Of a stretch of DNA of 42,900 nt, positions 28,301 to 37,071 are shown piece after piece. Origin of the DNA: Cryomorphaceae bacterium (GTDB lineage: Bacteria; Bacteroidota; Bacteroidia; Flavobacteriales_D; Sanyastnellaceae); the NCBI GenBank assembly GCA_016124575.1, contig WGNM01000019.1, positions 1-42,900 of the forward strand, in the 5' to 3' direction. Position numbers and translations under genes: made by a program. A model generated the notes under the pieces. The model searched no databases and was not told where the DNA came from. It saw only the letters and a list, made by a program, of their open reading frames with translations. Every line of letters starts with the position of its first letter. Position 1 is the first letter of the stretch.

Positions 28301-28416
28301 GAACTCGATAACCCTTGATCAACGGTATAGTTCACAAACCTTCCAAACAAGACGTCGTTTTGTCCGTGTGAATGGAGTGCGCTAAGAATTAGTATGCTGA
28401 AGATAAGGTTCCTCAT
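25324..28416 (-). CDS. Propeller-type (Reg_prop/Y_Y_Y) sensor kinase, LytS-like catalytic part
   Basis: This 1030-residue membrane kinase has a signal peptide, then about 680 residues of Reg_prop-type propeller repeats (SCLAEDSLGFIWIGTEEGLN is the classic first repeat) and a Y_Y_Y-type Ig-like domain before the membrane helix at about residues 782-799 (FYILIAIAIVAIGIYIV). The catalytic part is LytS-type: RAQMNPHFLFNCLNSIKFFI places the conserved histidine at residue 834, and the ATP-binding domain shows VENAIWHGLHHK and EDDGVG. Proteins of this design in Bacteroidota sense external polymers or other signals and phosphorylate LytTR regulators. It forms an operon with the LytTR gene immediately downstream. 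Confidence 0.95.
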   Translation of the reverse strand: MRNLIFSILILSALHSHGQNDVLFGRFVNYTVDQGLSSSRTSCLAEDSLGFIWIGTEEGLNRFDGTNFKMFLKSSKAGSIPDNYVTQLIPLPKGDLLGATRKGGVFRYRAATERFETFPIAYRDDKPLLAAISLLQETDSTFFVAYGKGVLVSGGLYRLNIRTGQQTLLSEDIMSAWGLAVGLDGALWTCSDKLYRADLSSGETKSYKHPGLDFIVDVTHEHLCFHGDKIFLSSWGAGIVVFDPATSTFVENHLFDPQANSGNKNVVRRLRPKTADSYWVISADKGLGEFNTTTKKFSFYEHSATDPYSIFYISARDVLVDSRGIIWAAMASGLSVNNPQVLQIHYAPIFQQDEQRGRTFQFNQAMNIGNDLLVSASSSDGYWMLDLATKKNQHRIAQSGQVVGHDKGLSGVEVQVVDNRFWSMSANHLFEITPDQKTIKRLDLNERFGYEDPRGFVNTICPGPANKVLFGTDDNLVGTYDPKTGDVEQVWLIGDPESKQDNLVFEIAVEDSRHIWAATTQGVYRITDMVEVERLDSLSTAIRDMGWIEMVSLTSNGTSLALGTRDQGVVVVDLNDWSVTNYGREQGMISLYIGEMEVDGNNHYWGLTGNGLVQIDPAEKNTVNVYTERDGLMYNDIVGNEITRLSDGTIMLGLTDGLAWFHPDSLNEHRAPAFMYVRNVYRQGEVVDFLVGQQIEARYREAVEIEFAALGFTKPTDYRYAWRAVGEATWNYMQEPRLVFSELGKNDYILEIQAQSRSGEWMESPLLLSIIVDVPWYRQNWFYILIAIAIVAIGIYIVRLRVINIRRTAQLQTEYNQRLAEVEMSALRAQMNPHFLFNCLNSIKFFIINNETDQASEYLTKFGRLIRLILSNSKSDTITLSTELESLQLYVALEALRFNDKFRFELRLSPDIQADFIDIPPMLIQPFVENAIWHGLHHKQGEGLLRVDIALSGNDLICVIEDDGVGRATAAEMKSKSATRDKSYGMDITRRRLDILESKLNKEGKVEITDLTDAHGSPCGTKVTIRIPLD

Positions 28417-28528
28417 TCTGTCCGAAATGTAACTTACTATTCAGACTGAACCAAATATGAATGAGTAGTTGGTTAAAGTCGAGGGTCGTTTGTCAAAAAC
28501 CAAGTCATTCATCTTCTAAATCAAAAAA

Positions 28529-31102
28529 CTAAAAATCCTCGTCGTCTTCAAAAAGGTCGGGCTTTTTCTCCTTCGGTGGCTTGGTCTCTTCCCAATCCAA
28601 AGTTACTTTCACATCTTTATCTGGCTTACCAGTTTGGGTGCTGTCTTTCTTTCCAAACATTTTTAGCTCGTCTTTCAAGAGGTCTTTGATGGCTTCTTTT
28701 TCAACAGACAATTCTTGCTTGCGATACTCCTTCTTGGCTTGCCGATCATATCCAAATTCAGGGTTGTCGGTTGTTCCTTTCATCGATAAGAAAAAGCGAT
28801 TGCCCAGCCCGTCGTCTTCTACTTCGCCAAAATCATCCTGCCGGCGCTGCACCAAAATATCCCGCAAATACAGCCCTATGGCGTAATCTATGCGTTGATC
28901 GAACCAATGCGTGCCTGTTACAGCAATGTCCATGGCGCTGCTCTTTATGTCCATCATGGGAAAACGTATCTGGCTGTCCGAGATCTCGATGCGGTTTTCC
29001 AAAGTCGCAAATCGTATGTGCTTGAGCTTTTTCTCAAGTGCGTCGGCATTCACAAATGGCGCGATGAGTTTGTTCGATCGCATGTACTCACTGATGCTTT
29101 CCATGCTCGACAACCCTATCAATTCACCATTTTCCAATCGCAAATCGATGGTGCTCACAATCGACTCCGATATTATGGTCAAATCTGATTTCATCCGGGC
29201 TTTGAAAACAGCCTGAGCGGTGCATTTTCCGCGGACATTCTCTGCCTGAATGAAGGTCTGCCCGAAATTCTCAAACTCTTTGAATAAGGCGTTGATGTTG
29301 ATACCATATATGCCGCTTTTCGCCAGCAGGTCGATCTCTCCATTGGCCCGCATCGACCCCAACAACTCCAACTGAAACTCGCCTTCTGCGGTGCGCAATG
29401 ATACAGGCTTGAACAAAAATCCTGACGCATCAATCTCGGCTATGCCGTCCAAACCTGTTGCCTCAAATGACCGAAAGGTGAACTTGTCGGCATGAACGTT
29501 CAACTTCAATCGAATGTCTTCAGGAAAACTGAGCTGATAATGGTCGCTACTCGCGGATGTTGAAAGCACCGATGCCAAGTCAAAATTGCGTGAGCTACAG
29601 GTGGCTTCCACCAACATCTTTTCACCAGGAATAAGCAGCCATGCAAGGAATTGATGAAAGATTCCTGTCAACCGCAAATCGCTGCCGTTGATGCTTAACG
29701 ACAAATCGTTAATGGCAGCATATCCACTATTCAAAGCAAAACTACCGTCGATGTTCTCCAAGGGGTGATCGAGGTCTGAAAATGCAGCTGTGGCATCAGA
29801 AAGTTCGATGGTGCCCGACACATCGGCGTCGCGCAAAGAGGCTGTTGTAATCTCCCAATTGGGCAACGCTCCTTTGAAATCAAGCCTCAAATTGGTGCTG
29901 CCGCCCAACTGAACGAGTGAGTCTAAATTGAAAAACCGTTGAAAGGCATCGAGCTCAATGCCGGCTTCAACATGGACATCAGCTTGCGGATTTGAAAGGT
30001 CGACTATGTTTCCCCGAACCAATATCTCCCCGCCATCTAATGATGCGTTCAACAAGGGAGTCTCTAAGGCAGTGCCCACCCTGTCGCCCTTCACCAACAC
30101 AATGCCACTGATGTCTTGCAGCGCAGGTAGGTCTTCACCCCTACTGATCTCCGCGTCGTCTAACTCTACTTCTACCGTCCATGCCAAACTTCCTCCGCCT
30201 CCAGCGAGTCCGCGCAGGGTAAAACGGACATCCGCAGTGCCATCAACTTCAAAATCAGTAAGCGATTGCGTGTAATCTTTCGGTATTATCGACAACAGGT
30301 TTTGTATCGATTCGCCGCTAAACGCGGCCGATAGGTCGATGTCTACACTTTCTTTGATTTCGACAAAATGGGCTTTTCCCTCAGCCTTTGAACGGCCCAA
30401 GCTGATCGATAAGTTGTCGAAGTTGTATCTGCCTTCTGCAAGATTCAAAGTCGCTTCTGTGCCAATGGTAACCTTCTTTCCGCCTGCCCATTCTGTACCC
30501 TCTGCGACGACAAACGAACGAGCCGACTCTATTTCTCCGTCAAACGAGAGCTGCTCTCCTTCAAACTTTCCCTTTAACGTAGCCTCTGTGTTTCTTAAAT
30601 CGACAATCACTTGATTTGGCTGATCGTCATACAAGAGATCCATTTCACTCAACTCAACCAATTGAATGTCGAACGCAACCTCGGTCGTGGTACCATCTTC
30701 AGTGGCTTTCCAAAAATGGTAGTTGTCGCCATTTTTGAACTTTCTTATTTTAGCCGTCCCCCCTTGTAAACCAACGTGCTTCACGGTATACTCGCCCTGT
30801 ATCAAATCCCAAATGCTGAAAGAAACATTGATTTCTTGGGCGTATAACAGGGTGTCGCGCTCTTCTTGTGTGTCGTATAACAACACTCGTGATCCCTGAA
30901 GGGTAGCATTGGGAAAATCTGAAAAGATGGTATAGTCGATGGCTTCTACTTTGAGCTCGGTAAGCAGCTGCTGACCCAAACTCTCCAACGCTTTTTGCTT
31001 TATTTCTTCTTCATGAGAATAAGCCCAAATAGCAAATACAGTTGTTGCAACAAGGAAGATTCCTGCTGCCCAAAGTCCATATTTGATAACGCGTCGAAGC
31101 AT
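28529..31102 (-). CDS. AsmA-like membrane protein
   Basis: I chose the ATG at 31102 ([10 protein letters not shown]), giving 857 residues, because it starts right before the membrane helix [20 protein letters not shown]; the longer start at 31174 adds a basic segment of 24 residues without support. The rest is the long repetitive beta pattern of AsmA-like proteins ([60 protein letters not shown]) and ends in a charged tail ([16 protein letters not shown]). AsmA-like proteins form periplasmic bridges for lipid transport in other bacteria; that role here is inferred from family only. It diverges from the superoxide dismutase gene over a 166-base region. Confidence 0.85.
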   Translation of the reverse strand: MLRRVIKYGLWAAGIFLVATTVFAIWAYSHEEEIKQKALESLGQQLLTELKVEAIDYTIFSDFPNATLQGSRVLLYDTQEERDTLLYAQEINVSFSIWDLIQGEYTVKHVGLQGGTAKIRKFKNGDNYHFWKATEDGTTTEVAFDIQLVELSEMDLLYDDQPNQVIVDLRNTEATLKGKFEGEQLSFDGEIESARSFVVAEGTEWAGGKKVTIGTEATLNLAEGRYNFDNLSISLGRSKAEGKAHFVEIKESVDIDLSAAFSGESIQNLLSIIPKDYTQSLTDFEVDGTADVRFTLRGLAGGGGSLAWTVEVELDDAEISRGEDLPALQDISGIVLVKGDRVGTALETPLLNASLDGGEILVRGNIVDLSNPQADVHVEAGIELDAFQRFFNLDSLVQLGGSTNLRLDFKGALPNWEITTASLRDADVSGTIELSDATAAFSDLDHPLENIDGSFALNSGYAAINDLSLSINGSDLRLTGIFHQFLAWLLIPGEKMLVEATCSSRNFDLASVLSTSASSDHYQLSFPEDIRLKLNVHADKFTFRSFEATGLDGIAEIDASGFLFKPVSLRTAEGEFQLELLGSMRANGEIDLLAKSGIYGININALFKEFENFGQTFIQAENVRGKCTAQAVFKARMKSDLTIISESIVSTIDLRLENGELIGLSSMESISEYMRSNKLIAPFVNADALEKKLKHIRFATLENRIEISDSQIRFPMMDIKSSAMDIAVTGTHWFDQRIDYAIGLYLRDILVQRRQDDFGEVEDDGLGNRFFLSMKGTTDNPEFGYDRQAKKEYRKQELSVEKEAIKDLLKDELKMFGKKDSTQTGKPDKDVKVTLDWEETKPPKEKKPDLFEDDEDF

Positions 31103-31210
31103 ATTTTTAAACCGGTGTGAAGGTAATCGAATCGCAAATGGCCTCTTTGATCTGCCTCGGTCGAAAGCAAACATCGATGTGTTAACACAACGACTTCAAT
31201 CCCTACTTAG

Positions 31211-31242
31211 TTTTGTTTTCAATAATAAAAAGTTGACCTTTG
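31211..31242 (+). promoter_or_regulatory. Predicted promoter of the superoxide dismutase gene
   Basis: TTTTG at 31211-31215 and GACCTTTG at 31235-31242 are separated by 19 bases, the typical spacing of Bacteroidota -33/-7 elements; the -7 element has a single mismatch to TAnnTTTG. The start codon follows 26 bases later. It lies in the divergent gap with the AsmA-like gene. Confidence 0.5.
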
Positions 31243-31268
31243 AATCTATCTCAAAAACTCCACCAGAA

Positions 31269-32006
31269 ATGAAGAAGCGCGAATTTTTAAAACTCACTGG
31301 TGTTGTTGGCACCGGCATCTTGGTTTCACCTCTGCTGGCTTGCAACAATGAACCAAAACCGGTTGAGAATGTAGAACCTGCGATCTTGCCAAATACGGTG
31401 TTCATTCTGCCCGAGTTGGGGTATGCTTTCACTGCGCTTGAACCAGCCGTAGATGCCATGACCATGGAAATACACCACGACAAACACCACGGTGGTTATG
31501 TAACGAAATTGAATGCGGCTCTGGGTGAAACAACAACCTTTGGGGGAATGACCATTGAACAAATACTCGCGGCCATTGGTGAAAACGATACGGCTGTGCG
31601 CAATAATGGGGGCGGACATTTCAACCACTCGCTCTTTTGGAAGGTCATCGCACCAGGTGGTGCAAACCAGCCATCCGGCGCTTTAGCCGAGGCCATAAAC
31701 GCGTCTTTCGGTAGTTACGATGTTTTTGCTCAACAATTTGCAGATGCTGGCGCCAAGAGATTCGGCTCAGGATGGGCGTGGCTGTCGAAAGGTACCGATG
31801 GCAAACTGGTTGTGTCATCAACCCCAAACCAAGACAACCCCCTGATGGCCAATTTGGTAGAGGTAAAAGGAACGCCAATTCTCGGACTCGATGTGTGGGA
31901 ACATGCGTACTACCTGCAGTACCAAAACCGCAGAGCAGATTATATTTCTCAAGTGATGGCCATCGTAAACTGGGACGCTGTTGCAGCAAATTTCGCAGCA
32001 CTGTAA
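31269..32006 (+). CDS. sodA: Mn-type superoxide dismutase with a lipoprotein signal
   Basis: I chose the ATG at 31269 ([20 protein letters not shown]), giving 245 residues; a longer reading frame from 31083 crosses the promoter and has no signal peptide. Residues 22-25 are a lipobox (LLAC), so Cys25 is likely lipidated and the enzyme exported; the KKREFLK start also resembles a Tat signal, with Lys-Arg in place of Arg-Arg. The dismutase domain starts at about residue 44. Metal ligands H69 (MEIHHDKHH), H120 ([11 protein letters not shown]), D208 and H212 ([11 protein letters not shown]) are all present, as is the second-shell tyrosine Y77. Gly at the positions before H120 and NQD at residues 187-189 match Mn-type rather than Fe-type residues. 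It would remove superoxide outside the cytoplasm. SlyD-like follows 82 bases on. Confidence 0.93.
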   Translation: MKKREFLKLTGVVGTGILVSPLLACNNEPKPVENVEPAILPNTVFILPELGYAFTALEPAVDAMTMEIHHDKHHGGYVTKLNAALGETTTFGGMTIEQILAAIGENDTAVRNNGGGHFNHSLFWKVIAPGGANQPSGALAEAINASFGSYDVFAQQFADAGAKRFGSGWAWLSKGTDGKLVVSSTPNQDNPLMANLVEVKGTPILGLDVWEHAYYLQYQNRRADYISQVMAIVNWDAVAANFAAL

Positions 32007-32046
32007 TATTCACTTCCGTTTTCGTGCAAAACCAATTTTACCTGCA

Positions 32047-32054
32047 TACCTTTG
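32047..32054 (+). promoter_or_regulatory. -7 promoter element before the SlyD-like gene
   Basis: TACCTTTG matches the Bacteroidota -7 consensus TAnnTTTG exactly. A -33 TTG is not clear at the expected distance; TCGTG near 32022-32026 is the closest. The start codon is 35 bases downstream. Confidence 0.4.
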
Positions 32055-32088
32055 CAGCGTGAAGCACGTGCTTCTAAAAACGCTAAAT

Positions 32089-32580
32089 ATGAAAATAGAA
32101 AAAGGCACCCTGGTTGTCCTCGACTACAGCTTGTATGCAGACGGTCCTGAAGGCGAACTTATCGAAGAAACATCTGGCGATGAGCCGTTTGAATTCATCT
32201 TCGGAATGGAAGAAATGCTTCCAAAATTTGAGCAAGCTCTCGAAGGCAAAGCAGCTGGGGAAGCTTTCAAAGTAGCTATCAAGGCTGAAGATGCTTACGG
32301 ATTAGAAGATCCAGAAGCTATCATCGAATTTGAAAAATCTGTCTTCATGGTTGACGGCGAACTCGACGACGAAATGTTCGAAGAGGGTGAGCTAATCCCA
32401 ATGGAAGATGAAGAAGGAAACGAAGTACTTGGCGTTGTTGCTGAAGTAGGTCTTAACACGGTAACGCTCGATTTCAACCACCCGCTCGCAGGTGTTGATT
32501 TGTTCTTCGACGGCACTGTAGTTGAACTTCGCAAGCCAACACAAGACGACTTCGATCGCATGCGCGATATCGAAGAGTAA
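32089..32580 (+). CDS. slyD: FKBP-type peptidyl-prolyl isomerase, SlyD-like
   Basis: I chose the ATG at 32089 (MKIEKGTLVVLDYSLYADGP), giving 163 residues and starting at the FKBP fold; an upstream start at 31981 overlaps the dismutase gene. The sequence shows the SlyD split FKBP with the insert-in-flap chaperone domain (EEMLPKFEQALEGKAAGEAF, AEDAYGLEDPEAIIEFEKSV, then the IF segment and LDFNHPLAGVDLFFDGTVVE). It lacks the histidine-rich metal-binding tail of E. coli SlyD and ends RMRDIEE. No signal peptide, so it acts in the cytoplasm on nascent or partly folded proteins. It has its own -7 element, so it may be transcribed apart from the dismutase. Confidence 0.93.
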   Translation: MKIEKGTLVVLDYSLYADGPEGELIEETSGDEPFEFIFGMEEMLPKFEQALEGKAAGEAFKVAIKAEDAYGLEDPEAIIEFEKSVFMVDGELDDEMFEEGELIPMEDEEGNEVLGVVAEVGLNTVTLDFNHPLAGVDLFFDGTVVELRKPTQDDFDRMRDIEE

Positions 32581-32603
32581 ACCTTTCGTCATCTTTTACG
32601 AAC

Positions 32604-32632
32604 GGTCGCAACATTAACGACCTTCTTTCGTT
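32604..32632 (+). terminator. Possible terminator after the SlyD-like gene
   Basis: GGTCG (32604-32608) and CGACC (32618-32622) form a five-pair stem with a nine-base loop, followed by TTCTTTCGTT. Flanking CGAACG and CGTTCG could extend the stem. The stem is short, so confidence is moderate. Confidence 0.4.
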
Positions 32633-32663
32633 CGACTTCTACAAATCTTTGAAAAATAAACTG

Positions 32664-32692
32664 CAGCCGTGCAACTATTGTTTGTGCGGCTG
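32664..32692. promoter_or_regulatory. Hairpin before the TonB receptor gene
   Basis: CAGCCGTGCAA (32664-32674) and TTGTGCGGCTG (32682-32692) form an 11-pair stem with two wobble pairs and a seven-base loop. It lies 25 bases upstream of the receptor ATG at 32717 and could be a leader-RNA structure, or a second terminator for the upstream gene. It argues against the longer receptor start at 32669, which would place coding sequence inside the stem. Confidence 0.45.
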
Positions 32693-32716
32693 TCTGTTAT
32701 TTATCTATTGCATTTT

Positions 32717-35044
32717 ATGAAGTACTTCATCTGGCTTTTTTGCCTTCTCTCCTTCCCGCTAGTCGCGGACGCACAAAAAAAATTCTCTGTAAGTGGGACT
32801 ATCACCGATGAACAAACTGGCGAAGCACTGATTGGTGCTACGGTGTTTGTGAGCGGACTAGATCGCGGAACGGCAACCAACCTCTACGGGTTCTATTCAA
32901 TTACGCTTGATGAAGGTGAATATGAATTGAAAGTGAGCTACATCGGCTACGATCTAAGGTCAATACCACTGAAGCTCAATGCACCCATTCGCCTCGATAT
33001 CGAGCTCGCTCCAATGGGTTTTTTGGTGCAAGAAGCGGTTATCGAAACTGAAAATTCAGCCGAGAAAAATATCAACTCTACCGACATGAGTACGGTAACA
33101 ATGCAAATGTCGGCTATCAAAAAAATTCCGGCATTTATGGGTGAGGTTGATGTTATAAAGGCCATACAATTGTTGCCTGGCGTGCAAACCGTGGGTGAAG
33201 GCACCAGCGGATTCTACGTCCGTGGTGGTGCGGTCGATCAAAACCTCATCCTCCTCGATGAATCACCAGTCTACAACGCTTCTCACCTGCTCGGATTTTT
33301 CTCTGTTTTCAACAGCGATGCCATTAAAGATGTGCAGCTTTACAAAGGGGGTATTCCTGCGCGGTATGGCGGACGTCTATCATCGGTGCTTGATATCCAC
33401 ATGAAAGATGGAAATTCGAAAAGCTGGCACGCCCAAGGTGGTGTCGGTACCATTGCTTCGCGTTTAACGGTGGAGGGCCCTATTGTGAAAGACAAAGGGT
33501 CGATCATGATTTCGGGTCGAAGAACTTACGCTGATCTATTTCTGAAACTAAGCAAAAACGAGGGGCTGAGAGATACGCGTTTGTACTTCTATGACCTCAA
33601 TTTGAAAGCGAATTATAAGATCACCGACAACGATCGGTTGTACCTCAGCGGTTACTTTGGGCGCGATGTGTCGAGCTTCAGCGACCTTTTTGGATTTAGC
33701 TGGGGAAATAGCACCGGCACCCTTCGCTGGAACCACCTATACAATAGTCGCCTTTTCTCGAACCTGACGTTTGTATATTCCAATTTTGACTATAAAATTG
33801 AACAAAATGTAGAACAGTTCGGCTTTGTCTGGCAGTCGAAAATCAAAGATGTGTCGGCTAAACTCGATTACAACTTTTTCTTAAACCCGAACAACACTTT
33901 GCAGTTTGGTGCACAATCTACCTACCGGTCGCTTGACCCCGGTTTTGCACGTGCTAACGGCGATGCTTCGCTGCTCAATGATCAACGCATCCCTTTGAAC
34001 TTCTCTTTCGAACACGGCATTTACATCAGCAATGAACAAGCATTCAACGATCGTTTCTCAGCGAACTACGGGGTGAGGTATTCCTTTTTCCAAAATGTTG
34101 GGTCTGGCACGATCTACAATTTCGATGATGCATACAACTTGACTGATTCAAATGTATACGCCAAAGGCGATGTCTTCAATACCTACGGTGGTTTCGAACC
34201 GCGCGTTGGTTTGAAATACAGCATCGATAACAAATCTTCGGTGAAGGCGAGCTATAACCGCACACGTCAATACCTCCAAATAGCCAGTAATTCCACTGCT
34301 TCCTCACCGTTGGATGTGTGGTTCTCGGCTAGCCCAAATGTGAAACCCCAAATAGCCGATCAAATAGCACTGGGGTATTTCAGAAACATCGCTGATGATG
34401 TCCTCGAGGCATCGGTAGAGGTGTACTATAAAGACATGCAAAACACCATCGACTTTGCGAATCATGCCAACCTGCTCTTAAATAAATACATTGAGGGAGA
34501 GTTGCGATTCGGACAAGCGCGATCGTATGGATTGGAATTTTTGTTGCGCAAACAAGCAGGCGATCTAACCGGTATGGTATCGTATACGCTCTCACGCAGT
34601 GAACGAAAAATTACTGCCATTGAAAAAGATTGGTATCCGAGCTTCTACGATAAAACCCACGACATGGCCTTGGTGTTGGCATATACCCTTAGCCCACGCT
34701 GGTCGGTAGCTACAAACTTCGTTTACAGCACCGGTAATGCTGTAACAATGCCTACTGGCCGTTTTGAATACCTGGGCATGGTGGTACCGGTATACTCCGA
34801 TCGAAATGGCTCGCGCATGCCTGCTTATCACCGGTTGGACCTTTCTGCAACCCTGCAGCCAAAGAAAAATGCCGACCGCAAATGGCAGGGTGAATGGGTG
34901 TTCTCTGTGTACAATGCGTATTTCAGAAAGAATGCCTACACGATCAATTTCCGTCAAGATGCCAACGATCCGAATGTTACCTATGCAGAGAAAACCTATC
35001 TCTTGCCGATTGTTCCTGCTGTGACCTACAACTTCAAATTCTAA
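32717..35044 (+). CDS. TonB-dependent outer-membrane receptor with carboxypeptidase-like N-terminal domain
   Basis: I chose the ATG at 32717 (MKYFIWLFCLLSFPLVADAQ), giving 775 residues with a good signal peptide. Residues about 23-105 are a carboxypeptidase-regulatory-like domain (SVSGTITDEQTGEALIGATV), typical of Bacteroidota receptors. The plug follows at about residues 130-235 (VIKAIQLLPGVQTVGEGTSG, FYVRGGAVDQNLILLDESPV, RYGGRLSSVLDI), and the remainder is a beta-barrel ending in an aromatic strand (TYNFKF). Such receptors import a ligand across the outer membrane with TonB energy. The substrate cannot be told. A DUF4249 lipoprotein follows after four bases, the usual partner arrangement for this receptor class. 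No sigma/anti-sigma pair is adjacent. Confidence 0.95.
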   Translation: MKYFIWLFCLLSFPLVADAQKKFSVSGTITDEQTGEALIGATVFVSGLDRGTATNLYGFYSITLDEGEYELKVSYIGYDLRSIPLKLNAPIRLDIELAPMGFLVQEAVIETENSAEKNINSTDMSTVTMQMSAIKKIPAFMGEVDVIKAIQLLPGVQTVGEGTSGFYVRGGAVDQNLILLDESPVYNASHLLGFFSVFNSDAIKDVQLYKGGIPARYGGRLSSVLDIHMKDGNSKSWHAQGGVGTIASRLTVEGPIVKDKGSIMISGRRTYADLFLKLSKNEGLRDTRLYFYDLNLKANYKITDNDRLYLSGYFGRDVSSFSDLFGFSWGNSTGTLRWNHLYNSRLFSNLTFVYSNFDYKIEQNVEQFGFVWQSKIKDVSAKLDYNFFLNPNNTLQFGAQSTYRSLDPGFARANGDASLLNDQRIPLNFSFEHGIYISNEQAFNDRFSANYGVRYSFFQNVGSGTIYNFDDAYNLTDSNVYAKGDVFNTYGGFEPRVGLKYSIDNKSSVKASYNRTRQYLQIASNSTASSPLDVWFSASPNVKPQIADQIALGYFRNIADDVLEASVEVYYKDMQNTIDFANHANLLLNKYIEGELRFGQARSYGLEFLLRKQAGDLTGMVSYTLSRSERKITAIEKDWYPSFYDKTHDMALVLAYTLSPRWSVATNFVYSTGNAVTMPTGRFEYLGMVVPVYSDRNGSRMPAYHRLDLSATLQPKKNADRKWQGEWVFSVYNAYFRKNAYTINFRQDANDPNVTYAEKTYLLPIVPAVTYNFKF

Positions 35045-35048
35045 GGAC

Positions 35049-35882
35049 ATGAAAAAGATATTTCTTATCCCCGTTGCTTTGATTCTTATGCTGTCAGCTT
35101 GTACTGAACGCATCGACATTGAGTTGAATGATCAAGACACCCGCCGTTTGGTTGTTGAGGGTTGGTTTACCGATCAATTGAAACAGCACGAAGTGAAACT
35201 TACTTACACCACAAGTTACTTCGAAAACCAAGCAGCCCCGGTTGCAGCAGGCGCTGTGGTGTCCATTTCAGATGGAACCACCACATGGAACCTCGAAGAA
35301 CTGGCTCCAGGGCGGTACTTTACCCCAGAAATGGCTGGAACTCCTGAACAATGGTACTACCTAAATATTGAAGTCGATGGCGAAGAATACACCGCTTCGT
35401 CGTGGATGCGTCCTGTGGCCGATGTCGACTCGCTGCATGTCCGCGTCCTCGACCCCCTCGTTGAGTATGGGTTTCCTGGAGATCCATATTACAGTGTACG
35501 CGTATGGACACAAGAGCTGCCAGGCCAGGGAGATCGCTACATGTGGCTAACGTACGTGAACAATGAGGGCATTCGCGACACACTGCGTGAGCTGACGTTT
35601 GTAGATGATGTCTTATACGACGGCGCATACGTTGAAGATGTTGAAATCGACTACCTCGAAATCGAAACCGAAGCAAATATCGGCGATACGGTGCGCATTG
35701 AACAGTTCAATATTGGCGAAGAGGCCTACGACATCTTTATCGGTATCATGAATGAAACAGATTGGAATGGTGGTCTGTTCGACGCCCCTCCAGCCAACGT
35801 TGCAACCAATATTTCAAACGGCGCTTTGGGTTTTTGGGGTGCTGCATCGGTGCGTGAAGGCTCGACAATCATCGCGGAATAA
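35049..35882 (+). CDS. DUF4249 lipoprotein, partner of the TonB receptor
   Basis: This 277-residue protein has a lipobox (MLSAC, Cys18), so it is a lipoprotein. The body carries the DUF4249 pattern: RRLVVEGWFTDQLKQHEVKL near the N-terminus, GAVVSISDGTTTWNLEEL, then WYYLNIEVDGEEYTASSWM and VADVDSLHVRV, and a late FNIGEEAYDIFIGIMNETDW. DUF4249 proteins in Bacteroidota sit next to TonB receptors and probably assist ligand capture at the cell surface; the details are not established. The gap to the receptor is only four bases, so they form one transcription unit. It is complete by size. No terminator is obvious in the following 222 bases. Confidence 0.92.
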   Translation: MKKIFLIPVALILMLSACTERIDIELNDQDTRRLVVEGWFTDQLKQHEVKLTYTTSYFENQAAPVAAGAVVSISDGTTTWNLEELAPGRYFTPEMAGTPEQWYYLNIEVDGEEYTASSWMRPVADVDSLHVRVLDPLVEYGFPGDPYYSVRVWTQELPGQGDRYMWLTYVNNEGIRDTLRELTFVDDVLYDGAYVEDVEIDYLEIETEANIGDTVRIEQFNIGEEAYDIFIGIMNETDWNGGLFDAPPANVATNISNGALGFWGAASVREGSTIIAE

Positions 35883-36104
35883 GGGTGCGTGTTTCAGCTA
35901 TCAGGTTTTCTTTTGGCTATTTGCGAATTAGAAAAGGTTAATCGAAGAGAATGAGGAGGTAAACGCAAAGCGTATGCGGTGTCTCATGTGACAATTGTCG
36001 GAAGTGTCGAAATATCCGCTACAGCACCCCTTACTCACCATGCGATGTGAAGAATTCGTGATTCTGCATCATTTTTTATCGGCCGCCGTCGTTACCTTCG
36101 TACC
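35883..36104. other. Intergenic region between DUF4249 and ftsX
   Basis: I see no gene here. It contains a perfect 10-base palindrome GACAATTGTC (35990-35999), possibly an operator, and a TACCTTCG element (36093-36100) that resembles a -7 promoter element with one mismatch. No convincing terminator for the upstream gene was found. Confidence 0.4.
36093..36100 (+). promoter_or_regulatory. Possible -7 element very close to the ftsX start codon
   Basis: TACCTTCG matches TAnnTTTG with one mismatch and ends only five bases before the ATG at 36105. If used, transcription would start at or near the start codon, implying a leaderless message. No clear -33 TTG is at the right distance. Confidence 0.25.
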
Positions 36105-36977
36105 ATGTCTAAATCTCCATTCAAAACCTCACGGTCGAACTGGTCGACGTCGTTTTCCACTATCGTGGGAATGACGCTGACGCTAACCATGCTGGGTTTG
36201 CTGACCCTTCTAGCGCTGTTCGGAAATGAATGGCAACGGATGCTGCGCGAACAAGTGGTTGTTCAGGTTTTCTTGCAACAGGAAATGGATGAGCCGGGGG
36301 TCGCGAGGGTGAAGAAAATCATCGACACCGCCAAGTATACCCAAGAGGCCATGTACATCACCAGCGAACAAGCCTCGCGGCAGATGGAGGAAGAGCTGGG
36401 CGAAGAATTTATCGAGTTCCTCGGATACTTGCCCGTACCACCAAGCATCGATGTAAAATTAAAAACAGAGTTTACCTCCCTCGATAGCCTCCAGTGGATC
36501 TCTGAACAAATTGGCGCCATAGAGGGGGTGAAAGAGGTTGAATATCAACGTGTTCTACTCAGTAAACTGGAACAGAACATCCGTCGCTTGAGTCTGCCTC
36601 TCATCGTTTTTGCCGCGTTGTTACTTCTAATCGCTGTCGCTTTAATCAACAATACCATACGTCTGTCGATTTTCTCCAAGCGCTTTCTAATCAAAAGCAT
36701 GCAATTGGTTGGTGCAACGCGCGCGTTCATCCGCCGTCCGTTCATCCTCAAAGGCATTTGGCTTGGCATCATCTCTGGTTTGTTGGCTTTTGGTGTTATT
36801 ATAGCTTTACTCGGACTTTTCCGCCGAATCAGTGGTGAGCTTTTCGAAACCCTCGACATCCAAACCTTCGCCAAACTTTTCGGAGCAGTCATGGCTCTCG
36901 GAATTCTCATCGCGTGGATTTCAACCCACATGGCGGTTAACAAGTACATCCGCTTGCGCCAAGATCAGCTCTACTAA
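36105..36977 (+). CDS. ftsX: Cell division protein FtsX
   Basis: This 290-residue protein has the FtsX layout: a first membrane helix at about residues 18-42 (STIVGMTLTLTMLGLLTLLA), an extracellular domain of about 120 residues with MREQVVVQVFLQ-type start and VKEVEYQRVLLSKLEQNIRR at its end, and three C-terminal helices (LPLIVFAALLLLIAVALINN, KGIWLGIISGLLAFGVIIAL, KLFGAVMALGILIAWISTHM). The motif RFLIKSMQLVGATRAFIRRP is typical of FtsX. FtsX works with the ATPase FtsE to regulate peptidoglycan hydrolases at the division site. FtsE is not encoded next to it, as is common in this phylum. The gene usually lies near DUF3098 and uppP in Bacteroidota; neither is in the window downstream. Confidence 0.95.
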   Translation: MSKSPFKTSRSNWSTSFSTIVGMTLTLTMLGLLTLLALFGNEWQRMLREQVVVQVFLQQEMDEPGVARVKKIIDTAKYTQEAMYITSEQASRQMEEELGEEFIEFLGYLPVPPSIDVKLKTEFTSLDSLQWISEQIGAIEGVKEVEYQRVLLSKLEQNIRRLSLPLIVFAALLLLIAVALINNTIRLSIFSKRFLIKSMQLVGATRAFIRRPFILKGIWLGIISGLLAFGVIIALLGLFRRISGELFETLDIQTFAKLFGAVMALGILIAWISTHMAVNKYIRLRQDQLY

Positions 36978-37071
36978 AGCCCTACCACATCCTGACTTTT
37001 ACCTCATTTTCAACTAAACAGTTTTGGGAGTCGAACTAATTTTCTTCTGTTTTTTTGAGTAATTATTTTGA

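Noticed and set aside
31103-31174. N-terminal extension of the AsmA-like gene
   Set aside because: The 24 extra residues are basic and unlike a signal; the membrane helix starts right after the ATG at 31102.
31083-31268. Upstream extension of the dismutase gene
   Set aside because: It has no signal peptide or homology-like pattern and would cross the predicted promoter; the internal ATG at 31269 gives a coherent lipoprotein signal.
32669-32716. N-terminal extension of the TonB receptor
   Set aside because: It begins inside a stable hairpin, and the ATG at 32717 starts an ideal signal peptide.
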